From a virus, in IMG/VR virus record IMGVR_UViG_3300042864_000586, positions 1 to 35,173 of that record: 35,173 nt of DNA, one strand, 5' to 3'. Of the stretch, positions 15,944 to 22,797 are shown one piece after another. The stretch's first letter is position 1. Every line of letters starts with the position of its first letter. The position numbers were made by a program, and so were the translations under genes. The notes beneath the pieces were generated by a model. That model had not been told where the DNA came from. It made no database searches and was given only the letters and a program-made list of their open reading frames with translations.

Positions 15944-16063
15944 ATGCAAAAATTAAACATTACCCCAAAACGCAAAGAAACACAAAGAAACGATATAGTA
16001 ACCGTCCTCGAATTTTGGGGGGTTATTACATTAGCCTTAATCTTTGCTACTTTATTATCTTAA
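15944..16063 (+). CDS. Small membrane protein
   Basis: 39 aa, MQKLNITPKRKETQRNDIVT followed by a C-terminal transmembrane segment (VLEFWGVITLALIFATLLS). The ATG lies 20 bases after the previous stop within an A/T-rich leader, and the positive N-terminus predicts an N-in tail-anchored protein. Function unknown. Supported by position, start context and a clean hydrophobic segment only. Confidence 0.55.
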   Translation: MQKLNITPKRKETQRNDIVTVLEFWGVITLALIFATLLS

Positions 16064-16104
16064 TAACTATACAAAATCTTTAATCTATAAAACAAATAAA
16101 CATT

Positions 16105-16917
16105 ATGAAAACAGTATTTAGCAATTCTGAAATTATGCACGTTTTTGCACAAAGAACACAAAGCGAAGCAAGAACGGCCAATAGTAATGTATTTTTTAAA
16201 GGGAATAAAATATATTCCTATGGATATCATTATTTATTAGGTGAATTTTTAGATAATAATACAATTTTAATAAACGATAAGGGCTATTCCGTTTCTACCT
16301 CAAAACATATTAACTATTTACGTCAAGCCGTTTCACAATATAAAAGGTTTTATACTACTGAAACGGATGAAAACTATTTATTAACAAAGCTAAATAGTGA
16401 ATTAGTAAAGTTAACACTAGCTAGAAAACCTGAAATTTATATTAATTCTATTAACTACCTTTTTTCTAAATATTGTGAATTTCAGGAATTTAAAAAATTA
16501 CCTATTAATAAAGAGATTAAAAAAATTCATAAGACCGCAAATAACGGGGCTAATTTAGAAACTTATAAAAAATTCATTAAAGCAAAAGAGGCAAAAGAAA
16601 AAAGAGAAAAACTAAAAAAGTTTAATGCTATTTATGAGGATTTTAAAAATTATGAAACTGATCGTATTTATAAAGGCTTGACGGGTTTTGACTATTTGAG
16701 AATATCAAAAGATAAACTATATATTGAAACTAGCCAACAGATACAGATTGAAATTGATGAAGCTAAAAAAATAGCAAAGGCTATAAAACTAGGTTTAAAT
16801 ATTGTAGGGCAAAAATTGAAATACTATACTATTAATAGATTTGATAAAAATGGTTTAGTAGCGGGGTGCCACAACATACCAAAAACCGAAATAGACTATA
16901 TTTTAAACTTAATTTAA
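16105..16917 (+). CDS. Early phage protein with YSYG motif, unknown function
   Basis: 270 aa, very lysine- and isoleucine-rich. The N-terminus contains HVFAQRTQSEARTANSNVFF (12-31) and KIYSYGYHYLLGEFLDN (35-51); similar N-terminal motifs (Q..AR..N..F..G..IYSYG.H) recur in uncharacterised proteins of many gut and environmental phages of Bacteroidota. The next 40 residues hold GYSVSTSKHINYLRQAV, the middle is a long charged helix (KKFIKAKEAKEKREKLKKF) and the end is a second small domain. The family's role is not known to me. Base composition is more AT-rich than the replication genes further right. Confidence 0.75.
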   Translation: MKTVFSNSEIMHVFAQRTQSEARTANSNVFFKGNKIYSYGYHYLLGEFLDNNTILINDKGYSVSTSKHINYLRQAVSQYKRFYTTETDENYLLTKLNSELVKLTLARKPEIYINSINYLFSKYCEFQEFKKLPINKEIKKIHKTANNGANLETYKKFIKAKEAKEKREKLKKFNAIYEDFKNYETDRIYKGLTGFDYLRISKDKLYIETSQQIQIEIDEAKKIAKAIKLGLNIVGQKLKYYTINRFDKNGLVAGCHNIPKTEIDYILNLI

Positions 16918-16939
16918 TTTTAACCTTAAATAAACAATC

Positions 16940-17278
16940 ATGAAAAATTACCTAATTAAAACAGATCATTCAATTCATAAATACGATTATAATCAAGGTG
17001 AATTAGAATTTATTAATGAATATCAAATGAGTGAAACTATTTTAGCTGAAAACCCTAAAAAAGCACTTGAAAAATACATTGATAAAGTTTTAGGATTTTC
17101 CTTTGATATTGATGAAATAGAAAATGATGAAAATATTTATTTTGATGTTTTAGTAGATCAAAACAATTTTCAAGCATCTACACATGATGTAGAATTATGG
17201 AAAAAAGGCGAACAAATCTTATATAATGATTGTGTTTATGTCAAAATTTATGAATTAATCGAAATTGTATTTATATGA
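16940..17278 (+). CDS. Early protein, unknown
   Basis: 112 aa, acidic, mixed alpha/beta. Starts MKNYLIKTDHSIHKYDYN and includes a helix AENPKKALEKYIDKVLG that looks like the small 'A.. .EAL..Y' helix seen in many phage accessory proteins. Stop overlaps the next ATG (ATGA at 17275-17278), so the two are probably made together. No family recognised. Confidence 0.7.
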   Translation: MKNYLIKTDHSIHKYDYNQGELEFINEYQMSETILAENPKKALEKYIDKVLGFSFDIDEIENDENIYFDVLVDQNNFQASTHDVELWKKGEQILYNDCVYVKIYELIEIVFI

Positions 17279-17505
17279 AACGCTATAGAATAAATAAAGA
17301 GGATGATTTGCACATATTTGTAAATTATAAAAGTGAAATTTATTTAAGACTTTTATATGAAAAAGGTTTTACTACAATATGGGACGCTGCAAATTTTGCA
17401 AAATCAAAATTAGATTTTAGGCTTAAAGGATTAGGCCGCCGCATTGAAATTGAAATTTACAATTTGAATACAAAGGAAACTAAATACTTAAGTACATTTT
17501 CATAA
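17275..17505 (+). CDS. Early protein, unknown
   Basis: 76 aa, basic (pattern RYRINKEDDLHIFVNYKSEIYLRLLYEKGF ... RRIEIEIYNLNTKETKYLS). Beta-rich with one central helix (WDAANFAKSKLDF). Translationally coupled to the upstream gene by ATGA. It is the last gene before a strong terminator cluster, so the 15.7-17.5 kb genes form one transcription unit. No family recognised. Confidence 0.7.
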   Translation: MKRYRINKEDDLHIFVNYKSEIYLRLLYEKGFTTIWDAANFAKSKLDFRLKGLGRRIEIEIYNLNTKETKYLSTFS

Positions 17506-17515
17506 AATTAAAATT

Positions 17516-17537
17516 AGGGCTTTTAGCCCTTTTTTTA
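17516..17537 (+). terminator. Intrinsic terminator of the first early operon
   Basis: AGGGCT (17516-17521), loop TTT, AGCCCT (17525-17530) followed by a run of eight T. It begins 11 bases after the last stop codon. Strong and unambiguous. Confidence 0.88.
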
Positions 17538-17553
17538 TAGACTTTATATTATT

Positions 17554-17596
17554 AGCCCGTTTTGGGCTTTTATTATTTATAGCCCTTTATAGGGCT
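17554..17596 (+). terminator. Two backup hairpins
   Basis: AGCCC-GTTTT-GGGCT (17554-17568) followed by TTTATT, and AGCCCT-TTAT-AGGGCT (17581-17596) followed by TTGTTTATTT. They repeat the arm sequence of the terminator at 17516 and may act as secondary terminators. Confidence 0.6.
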
Positions 17597-17628
17597 TTGT
17601 TTATTTAAGGTCTTACCCATGTATAAAA

Positions 17629-17653
17629 CCCTGTAAACAAATCGAATACAGGG
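17629..17653. repeat. Inverted repeat CCCTGTA / TACAGGG
   Basis: Perfect 7-bp arms at 17629-17635 and 17647-17653, 11-base loop, no T run after it; probably an RNA hairpin or a binding site rather than a terminator. Confidence 0.5.
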
Positions 17654-17847
17654 CAAAAGAAAGGGTAAAATAAAGGGTTTTTATATGGGCTTATTAATAG
17701 CCTGAAATACCTTATTGCCTAATTACTTTAATACTTTGAATTTAAGAGACTATTTTAGTCTTAAACATGGAAACGTATTGCCTCTACTATTTGAGTAGCT
17801 TAAAAGCCAACTATAGTACCTTAAAAACGATTTAAACGTAAAATATT

Positions 17848-18099
17848 ATGCACAATTTCAAAACATTACCCAAAATGATAAACAGAATTACCCACTTTGC
17901 ACAAATTAGAATAATTCTAAATAAGCTATTTCAAAAGCAAGGAAAAGTGAGAAAAGTTGGTCGGGCTCTTACAGGTAAAAAAGCTGATAGTTCCGGGAAA
18001 TTTTTGGAAAAAAAATTGATTTTTCTCCTGGCATTTATTTTTATGATCTGTTTGGCAAATTTAATTACGATTTTATTTTTGATAAATATTTTCCTTTAA
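17848..18099 (+). CDS. Doubtful small membrane protein
   Basis: 83 aa open frame from ATG. The first 55 residues are basic and show no pattern; the end is strongly hydrophobic (LIFLLAFIFMICLANLITILFLINIFL), compatible with one or two transmembrane segments. It overlaps a copy of the regulatory dyad (17901-17925), lacks a visible promoter, and is not coupled to neighbours. It may be real, but chance in AT-rich DNA is about as likely. Confidence 0.3.
   Translation: MHNFKTLPKMINRITHFAQIRIILNKLFQKQGKVRKVGRALTGKKADSSGKFLEKKLIFLLAFIFMICLANLITILFLINIFL
17901..17925. promoter_or_regulatory. 25-bp dyad-like site, copy 7 (half site)
   Basis: Right arm TCTAAATAAG (17916-17925) is a perfect consensus arm; spacer ATAAT; left arm ACAAATTAGA keeps only the inner five or so positions. 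It lies 230-260 bases upstream of the ribbon-helix-helix regulator gene. Confidence 0.45.
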
Positions 18100-18129
18100 A
18101 ACCCTAAATAAAAAATATTACAATTTATG

Positions 18130-18162
18130 TTTGCAATTATTAATATTAATTGTTTACATTTG
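18130..18162 (+). promoter_or_regulatory. Promoter of the regulator/recombination operon
   Basis: TTTG (18130-18133), 21 bp spacer, TACATTTG (18155-18162), 24 bases before the ATG of the regulator gene. The string TGTTTACATTTGT recurs almost unchanged in the promoter at 20238. Confidence 0.7.
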
Positions 18163-18186
18163 TAGAAATAAAAACTCAAACAAATT

Positions 18187-18375
18187 ATGGCACACGATAA
18201 GACAGAAACTAACAAGAAAAAAGCAGGTAGACCAAGACTGGAGCCTACATCAGTAATATCAGTAAGAATACCAACAAAAACTAAGCAACAAGTTGAGGAA
18301 AGATTTGGGAAACATTGGCAAGGATTATTTAAGGATTTTTGCCGAGTGTATTTATTGGATGATGAGAGTAAGTAG
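18187..18375 (+). CDS. Ribbon-helix-helix-like DNA-binding regulator
   Basis: 62 aa. Residues 11-18 (KKAGRPRL) form an AT-hook-like basic arm; residues 22-28 (SVISVRI) look like the DNA-contacting beta strand of a ribbon-helix-helix fold, followed by helix TKTKQQVEERF and helix WQGLFKDFCRVYLL. The family acts as dimers on palindromic operators. It has its own promoter and stands at the head of the second early operon, so it is the best candidate to bind the 25-bp dyads (inference). Acidic, short C-terminus. Fold is inferred from pattern. Confidence 0.65.
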   Translation: MAHDKTETNKKKAGRPRLEPTSVISVRIPTKTKQQVEERFGKHWQGLFKDFCRVYLLDDESK

Positions 18376-18493
18376 AAAGATAGGTTAAAGAGTAGTTATA
18401 GCAAAAGCCCATATTTTTAATGCGGGATTTTCTCATATTTTTTTTAACGATATTTAAAAAGTTGACTTTTCTGAAAATTATAAAATTGGGTAT

Positions 18494-18601
18494 ATGAAAG
18501 ATGACAATGATTATTCAAAGCTTGTAGCAATTGCCTACTGGGTTCTTGCTGTATTATTCTTCTTATATGCCCATTTCATCCTTAAATTATCTGATGTATG
18601 A
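18494..18601 (+). CDS. Tiny membrane protein coupled to rusA
   Basis: 35 aa: MKDDNDYSKLVA then one transmembrane segment (IAYWVLAVLFFLYAHFILKL). Its TGA overlaps the rusA ATG (ATGA at 18598-18601), which supports translation. Gap to the previous gene is 118 bases containing no clear element. Function unknown. Confidence 0.55.
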   Translation: MKDDNDYSKLVAIAYWVLAVLFFLYAHFILKLSDV

Positions 18602-18951
18602 CCGAAACTATCTATGGCCTTGTACCTAGTAAGTCTAACTCATATCGTATAGCAGGTAGATTCATGTACAAGACTAAAGCTTTAAAAGATTATGAACAAA
18701 GCTTTATAGATCAGTGTAAAGTTTACAAGGATAGAAACATTGAAGGTAACATCGGGATTAACATTATGGTGTATTATCCTAACCGAAAGTCTGATTTAGA
18801 TGGAGTTACCAAAGCAGTATTAGATTTATTACAGAAGGTTAAAGCCTTTGATAATGATAATAAGGTAGCAGAACTTAATTTAAAGAAAGGATTAGATAAA
18901 GAGAACCCAAGAATAGAATTTAGTATATGGGTTTGTGATTATGTAATATAA
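18598..18951 (+). CDS. rusA: RusA-family Holliday junction resolvase
   Basis: 117 aa, the usual size. Signature YYPNRKSDLDGVTKAVLDLL (59-78) has the acidic pair D66/D68 and lysine K73; FDNDNKVAEL (84-93) supplies the third acidic position (D85/D87). These correspond to the metal-binding aspartates of RusA. It cuts four-way junctions and branched replication products as a dimer. It lies upstream of the SSB-like and RecE-like genes, so a phage recombination/replication set is present. Confidence 0.92.
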   Translation: MTETIYGLVPSKSNSYRIAGRFMYKTKALKDYEQSFIDQCKVYKDRNIEGNIGINIMVYYPNRKSDLDGVTKAVLDLLQKVKAFDNDNKVAELNLKKGLDKENPRIEFSIWVCDYVI

Positions 18952-18955
18952 TAGT

Positions 18956-18989
18956 AGGGGTGTACAAACCATAAGAACTGCACATCCCT
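18956..18989 (+). terminator. Hairpin after rusA, possible terminator
   Basis: AGGGGTGT (18956-18963) pairs with ACATCCCT (18982-18989), one G-U, 18-base loop, followed by CATTTTATG. The weak T run makes partial termination or RNA stabilisation equally possible. Confidence 0.4.
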
Positions 18990-19056
18990 CATTTTATGTC
19001 ACATATTTATATAAAATTGTAACACTTTTAACAACTAACAATTAAACAATTAACAA

Positions 19057-19272
19057 ATGAAAACAGTAAGAATCGGTGAACTTGTAAAAGTTGACAATCA
19101 ACAAAGAAAGAATGGTGCTAATGCAGAATACTACCATGTTATTGTTAAAGGTAACAGAGGCCCATTTAAGCTACTATTTACCAAGTCAGAATTAGATGCT
19201 GCTAATGATCGTGCAGTAAAGAACTGGGAAGATACATTAGAGAGAAGCTTTATCTCAAAATTAATTGACTAA
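19057..19272 (+). CDS. Small protein, unknown
   Basis: 71 aa: MKTVRIGELVKVDNQQRKNGANAEYYHVIVKGNRGPFKLLFTKSELDAANDRAVKN. The first half looks like a small beta barrel ending in FKLLFTKSEL, followed by a helix with an alternating AANDRA pattern. No family recognised. Its TAA shares a base with the next ATG (TAATG at 19270-19274). Confidence 0.7.
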   Translation: MKTVRIGELVKVDNQQRKNGANAEYYHVIVKGNRGPFKLLFTKSELDAANDRAVKNWEDTLERSFISKLID

Positions 19273-19385
19273 TGAATCTCCTAAGAAACATCTTAACCTG
19301 GACTTTAGCCATCACAATATTTCTAGTATGCTTACCATTTGTCTTAATGAATAAGCTACTGGGATTAGATGAAGAAGAAGATTAA
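19272..19385 (+). CDS. Small membrane protein
   Basis: 37 aa: short basic start (MNLLRN), transmembrane segment (ILTWTLAITIFLVCLPFVLM) and acidic tail (LGLDEEED). Coupled to the upstream gene by TAATG and overlapping the next gene by 17 bases, which supports it as real. Function unknown. Confidence 0.6.
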   Translation: MNLLRNILTWTLAITIFLVCLPFVLMNKLLGLDEEED

Positions 19386-19776
19386 CCGAAAACTACCCAA
19401 ACAAATGACACAATCACAAGCAAACAAATTCCTTACATATTACAGCCACTGTCAATTCCTTTATGACTTCATTGAAGAAGATTGGGAAAGGTCATCAGGT
19501 AATGTCCGAAAGGTTAAACTATTAACTAATCAACTAAAAAGCGAATTAGAAAAGAATGTTGATCACATCTTTAAATCACAAAATGGTGAAGGAGTTGATA
19601 TGGAGAATGTTGTAGAGCAATTTGTGAATGCTAGTGGTATCATGAAGTTCTTTTTTGAGTTAGGCTTACAGATGGACACAATGGAAGAAGATAAGAAGTT
19701 AGAACTTAACAATCGTGTTAACACACTAATGGAAGAATATGGTTTAGACCTTAAAATGTATGGAAATGAAAGATAG
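19369..19776 (+). CDS. Helical protein, unknown
   Basis: 135 aa, almost entirely helical: TQSQANKFLTYYSHCQFLYDFIEEDWERSSGNVRKVKLLTNQL followed by a conserved-looking MKFFFELGLQMDTMEEDKKLELNNRVNTLMEEYGLDL. A start at the internal ATG (19405, MTQSQ) is also possible. Similar helical proteins occur beside MazG-like genes in other phages of this group, but I know no function. Confidence 0.7.
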   Translation: MKKKINRKLPKQMTQSQANKFLTYYSHCQFLYDFIEEDWERSSGNVRKVKLLTNQLKSELEKNVDHIFKSQNGEGVDMENVVEQFVNASGIMKFFFELGLQMDTMEEDKKLELNNRVNTLMEEYGLDLKMYGNER

Positions 19777-20164
19777 TATCGTAGAAGAAGTTCGCCAGGA
19801 TTTATTAGATAGATCGGAGGTTGGCATTAAAAAGTATAACACTACGTTAGACCGAGAAGATTTAAATGCAGGAGATTGGATTACTCATGCTTATGAGGAA
19901 TTACTTGATGGTGCACTATATTTAAAAAGATTACATAAAGAATGGGGTAAAACTCAAATATATGTTTTAGCAGAAGATTTTAAGAAGTTAGAATTAAAAC
20001 ATGAAGATTTACTTGAAGTTTATTTTGATTTATCACACGAGATAATGATAAAAAATAAAATTATTGATAACCTTACTAAGGTAATTAAATCTCAAGAAGA
20101 AGAAATATCTGAATTAAATAAGGCAAATCATTATCAACAAAAACGTAGGAATTGGCATTATTAA
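19760..20164 (+). CDS. MazG-like all-alpha NTP pyrophosphohydrolase-related protein
   Basis: 134 aa. The N-terminal half has VRQDLLDRSEVGIKKYNTTLDREDLNAGDWITHAYEELLDGALYLKRL (about 9-56). This matches the common phage protein whose 'EE..D...YL' helix resembles the metal-binding EExxD of the MazG/dUTPase-like all-alpha NTP-PPase superfamily. The C-terminal 70 residues are a predicted coiled coil (KKLELKHEDLLEVYFDLSHEI...KVIKSQEEEISEL). It could adjust the nucleotide pool; enzymatic activity is uncertain because only one acidic helix is plain. It overlaps the upstream gene by 17 bases. Confidence 0.6.
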   Translation: MEMKDSIVEEVRQDLLDRSEVGIKKYNTTLDREDLNAGDWITHAYEELLDGALYLKRLHKEWGKTQIYVLAEDFKKLELKHEDLLEVYFDLSHEIMIKNKIIDNLTKVIKSQEEEISELNKANHYQQKRRNWHY

Positions 20165-20215
20165 GCCATTCCTATATTTTTTTTCATCTATTTTTAAATA
20201 TTTTTTAATATTCTA

Positions 20216-20245
20216 TTGTTTATTAATAATAAGTGTTTACATTTG
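20216..20245 (+). promoter_or_regulatory. Promoter of the replication operon
   Basis: TTG (20216-20218), 19 bp spacer, TACATTTG (20238-20245); next ATG at 20268 behind a leader of CACAAACA repeats. Best consensus match in the window. Confidence 0.75.
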
Positions 20246-20267
20246 TGCAACACAAACAAACACAAAC

Positions 20268-20417
20268 ATGAAAGTAATCAAAGCAAAGTTCCAAGATGAG
20301 GCAGGTTTTTATACCATGACCTTTAGTTTTAATGCCGACCTATGGTCAATTAGTGATATTCTTAAAAATGAATGTCAAAAAAGTAACGCAAAATTTATCC
20401 AATTTCTTTATAACTAA
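20268..20417 (+). CDS. Small protein, unknown
   Basis: 49 aa: MKVIKAKFQDEAGFYTMTFSFNADLWSISDILKNECQKSNAKFIQFLYN. Small beta-beta-alpha-beta-like. It directly follows a strong promoter with an A-rich leader and precedes the SSB-like gene by 12 bases, so it is probably expressed. No family recognised. Confidence 0.6.
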   Translation: MKVIKAKFQDEAGFYTMTFSFNADLWSISDILKNECQKSNAKFIQFLYN

Positions 20418-20429
20418 ACACAAACAATT

Positions 20430-21068
20430 ATGGCAATTATCGCTAAAGCAGGTGGAGGCTCAAATCTACCAAAGAAAGTAGTACCCGCAGGTTCACACGT
20501 TGCAAGATGCTATTCAATGATTCAAGTAGGTACAATAGAATCAGAATTTCAAGGAGAAAAGAAAGTAATGCACAAGGTTATTATTGACTTTGAACTTCCT
20601 TTAGAAACAGCAGTATTTCGTGAAGGAGAGGCCGAGAAACCATTTGTAATCTCTAAGGAATATACTTTATCATTCCATGAGAAATCTACTCTTAGAGCAC
20701 ACTTACAATCCTGGAGAGGGAAAGCATTTACAGATGCTGAAGCAGCAAACTTTGATATTACTAAGTTAGTTGGTGCAACTTGTATGCTTAACATTATCCA
20801 CAAAGCTTCAATGGATGGCACTAAGACTTACGCAAACATTGCAAGTATTTCACCTATTCCTAAAGGTCTTGCTTGCCCCGATCAAGTTAACCCAACTCGT
20901 ATCTTATCTTACGACAACTGGAATCAAGAAGTGTTTATGTCATTACCTGAATGGTTAGCTGATAAGATTAGTTCTACACCTGAATACAAGGCTAAGTTCT
21001 CAATGAATGCACCTATTGTCTTAGATGTGGTAAATACGGAAACAGAAGAAGATTCTTTACCATTTTAA
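20430..21068 (+). CDS. SSB-like replication/recombination protein
   Basis: 212 aa. Belongs to a widespread phage family with the pattern 'GSHVARCYSMIQVGT...KKVMHKVIIDFELP...PFVISKEYTLSFHEKSTLRAHLQSWRGKAFTDAEAANFDITKLVGATCMLNI' (residues about 22-125), an OB-like beta core. The C-terminus (TETEEDSLPF, 203-212) is an acidic tail ending in Pro-Phe, like the protein-interaction tip of bacterial SSB. It probably coats single-stranded DNA and recruits partners such as the RecE-like nuclease encoded downstream. The last point is inference; the family's biochemistry is less certain than for true SSB. Confidence 0.75.
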   Translation: MAIIAKAGGGSNLPKKVVPAGSHVARCYSMIQVGTIESEFQGEKKVMHKVIIDFELPLETAVFREGEAEKPFVISKEYTLSFHEKSTLRAHLQSWRGKAFTDAEAANFDITKLVGATCMLNIIHKASMDGTKTYANIASISPIPKGLACPDQVNPTRILSYDNWNQEVFMSLPEWLADKISSTPEYKAKFSMNAPIVLDVVNTETEEDSLPF

Positions 21069-21087
21069 CCTATAACCAAACAACATC

Positions 21088-21369
21088 ATGGAAACGATTA
21101 ACCCATTAGTAAACACAATCAATAAGAATATCGGTAAGTCAGCATTAATGACTTATAAGCTAGGAATGGGAGAAGAAACTATTACTACCCGATTACTAGA
21201 AGTTACTGATTCATTATTATCAGTAGTTTGTACTCACCCCGAGCCATTTCTTAATCCTTCAATCCTAGTTCAAGAATTTACAAAAAAAGAAGGTATAGTT
21301 ATGGTTCCTAAGTTGGTGACTTCTAAGATTATTCCACTTAATAATATTTTAGGATTTAAGATTTTATGA
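21088..21369 (+). CDS. Small protein, unknown
   Basis: 93 aa, alpha then beta (TINPLVNTINKNIGKSALMTYKLGMGEETITTRLLEVTDSLLSVVCTH; ...TKKEGIVMVPKLVTSKIIPLNNILGFKIL). The beta end resembles a small beta-barrel strand set. It lies 19 bases after the SSB-like gene and overlaps the next ATG (ATGA, 21366-21369). No family recognised. Confidence 0.7.
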   Translation: METINPLVNTINKNIGKSALMTYKLGMGEETITTRLLEVTDSLLSVVCTHPEPFLNPSILVQEFTKKEGIVMVPKLVTSKIIPLNNILGFKIL

Positions 21370-21581
21370 AACTAAAAGAAAAGATATTAATTCCGAGAAG
21401 TAAGACTTACTCGGAGTTATTTCAAGAAGTAGCCAAGAGGCTAAACGAGAATGGGTCTTTACCCTACAGAGGTAGAGAGTATAACATCGGGATAGTTCAA
21501 TCCCATGCTTATGGAAAGATTAAAGATGAGCAAGTAGAAACAATGTTAAAATCTATAGCAAATGAATGGTATGCCAATTAA
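21366..21581 (+). CDS. Small basic protein, unknown
   Basis: 71 aa: helical start (SKTYSELFQEVAKRLNENG) and a small C-terminal helix (DEQVETMLKSIANEWYAN), joined by GSLPYRGREYNIGIVQSHAYGKI. Coupled by ATGA to the previous gene. Family not recognised. Confidence 0.65.
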   Translation: MKLKEKILIPRSKTYSELFQEVAKRLNENGSLPYRGREYNIGIVQSHAYGKIKDEQVETMLKSIANEWYAN

Positions 21582-21756
21582 TGATGGTAAGTGGGAAGAA
21601 CAACAAGAGATTCTTTCTAATGCTTACTGGGATCAAATCTTTGAGTTGCTTCAGTTTTTAATGAATGATATTCAACCTGATGACTTCTTTGAACATAGCC
21701 CTGATGGTAACATCAAACAATATTTTAAATCTAAATATCAAGTAAGAATTAAATAA
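21571..21756 (+). CDS. Small acidic protein, unknown
   Basis: 61 aa from the ATG at 21571 (MPINDGKWEEQQEILSNAYWDQIFELLQFLMNDIQ); an in-frame ATG nine bases upstream (21562) is equally possible. Overlaps the upstream gene by 11-20 bases and ends four bases before the RecE-like gene. Tryptophan-rich and helical. Function unknown. Confidence 0.6.
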   Translation: MPINDGKWEEQQEILSNAYWDQIFELLQFLMNDIQPDDFFEHSPDGNIKQYFKSKYQVRIK

Positions 21757-21759
21757 CCC

Positions 21760-22500
21760 ATGACAAACGAACAAATACTTGAAAAACTAAAGGATGATGA
21801 CCAGTATTATGGCTCATTCGGCAGACAATTTATGTCTAATAGTGATATTGGAACTTTACTTAGCAACCCTAAGATGTTTGGTATGCCTTCACAAAAGACT
21901 TTACCAATGTTACAAGGTAACTACTTCCACACAGCTTGCTTAGAGCCTTATAAGCTAAAGAACTTTAAATTAGTAGATGCCTCCACTCGTACTACCAACA
22001 TCTACAAAGATGCTTGCAAAGCTTCGGGTCAAGAGTTTATGTTACTAAAGAAAGAATCAGAAGAAGTAGATGCAATGGTAGTTGCACTAAGGGGCAACAA
22101 GACACTTTCTCCTTTAGTTTGGGATAATGGTGTTAAGTACGAAGTTCCTTTATTAGGAGATGTAAATGGAATGACTTTTAAAGGTAAAGCAGATATTATT
22201 AATGGCGACTTTATTTACGATCTCAAAACGACTTCCTCAATCGAAGAATTTCGCTATAGTGCCAAGAAATATAATTATGACAGTCAAACGCATATCTACG
22301 AAACTTTAACTGGTAAGCAGATGGCTTTTATAGTTATTGAGAAAGGTACTAATCGCTTAGGATTATTTAAAGTATCAGATGACTTTAGAGAATCAGGATT
22401 TATGAAGGTTAACAAGGCAATAGAAGTTTATCAGAAGTTTTACGGAGATAATCCTACAGAAGATGTTAACCAATATTTTACCGAACAATACTTATTTTAA
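21760..22500 (+). CDS. RecE/exonuclease VIII-like PD-(D/E)XK nuclease
   Basis: 246 aa. Motifs of this nuclease family in order: GNYFHTACLEP (53-63, with H57), KYEVPLLG (126-133, E128), KGKADII (141-147, D145), YDLKTTSS (153-160, D154 and K156), and YDSQTHIY (173-180, Q176 and Y180). The layout is that of PDDEXK_10/DUF3799-type 5'-3' dsDNA exonucleases, which resect ends for strand annealing. It follows the SSB-like gene, but no Redbeta/RecT-type annealase is evident. Confidence 0.88.
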   Translation: MTNEQILEKLKDDDQYYGSFGRQFMSNSDIGTLLSNPKMFGMPSQKTLPMLQGNYFHTACLEPYKLKNFKLVDASTRTTNIYKDACKASGQEFMLLKKESEEVDAMVVALRGNKTLSPLVWDNGVKYEVPLLGDVNGMTFKGKADIINGDFIYDLKTTSSIEEFRYSAKKYNYDSQTHIYETLTGKQMAFIVIEKGTNRLGLFKVSDDFRESGFMKVNKAIEVYQKFYGDNPTEDVNQYFTEQYLF

Positions 22501-22511
22501 AAACCAATAAC

Positions 22512-22676
22512 ATGAAAACACAACACCAATTTCAAACTAACCAATTAGGAGTAACCTACTCACAATTTGGAGAAAACTTATACAACCAACTTCAACTTAA
22601 CTACAAGAAGCTACATGGACAAGCAACAGAAACAAAGGTTACTGGAAAACGCAAAGGAAATTCAAAAGTTAATTAA
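22512..22676 (+). CDS. Small protein, unknown
   Basis: 54 aa: MKTQHQFQTNQLGVTYSQFGENLYNQLQLNYKKLHGQATETKVTGKRKGNSKVN. Starts 12 bases after the exonuclease stop and its TAA shares a base with the ATG of the gene at 22676. It overlaps, in another frame, the gene at 22615. No family recognised. Confidence 0.5.
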   Translation: MKTQHQFQTNQLGVTYSQFGENLYNQLQLNYKKLHGQATETKVTGKRKGNSKVN

Positions 22677-22797
22677 TGACTATGAAGAACTTAAAAATAT
22701 ACCTAATTGTAATCCTTTCAGCATTCTATCTCGTAACTATTTTGTACTTGAGTACCCAATCAACGATGATGAACACGCAAACACACTTGGAATATAA
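22615..22797 (+). CDS. Fully overlapped small protein, unknown
   Basis: 60 aa from ATG at 22615: MDKQQKQRLLENAKEIQKLINDYEELKNIPNCNPFSIL, a clear amphipathic helix followed by a beta-like segment. Every base of it is also inside the gene at 22512 or the gene at 22676, in other frames. The amphipathic N-terminus suggests it is a genuine protein, but one of the three frames could be spurious. Confidence 0.45.
   Translation: MDKQQKQRLLENAKEIQKLINDYEELKNIPNCNPFSILSRNYFVLEYPINDDEHANTLGI

Larger units (their letters stand above)
17506..18129. other. Mostly non-coding stretch with hairpins
   Basis: About 620 bases. It starts with three hairpins that share AGCCC/GGGCT arms (17516-17596), then a fourth (17629-17653), then CTACT-loop-AGTAG-type small repeats near 17780. 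One weak open frame (17848-18099) and a further dyad copy (17901-17925) lie in the right half. It could hold an untranslated RNA or simply separate two transcription units. Confidence 0.5.

Noticed and set aside
17848-18099. Treating the 83-codon frame as a firm membrane-protein gene
   Set aside because: It overlaps a dyad copy, has no promoter or coupling, and could be chance; kept as a low-confidence feature only.
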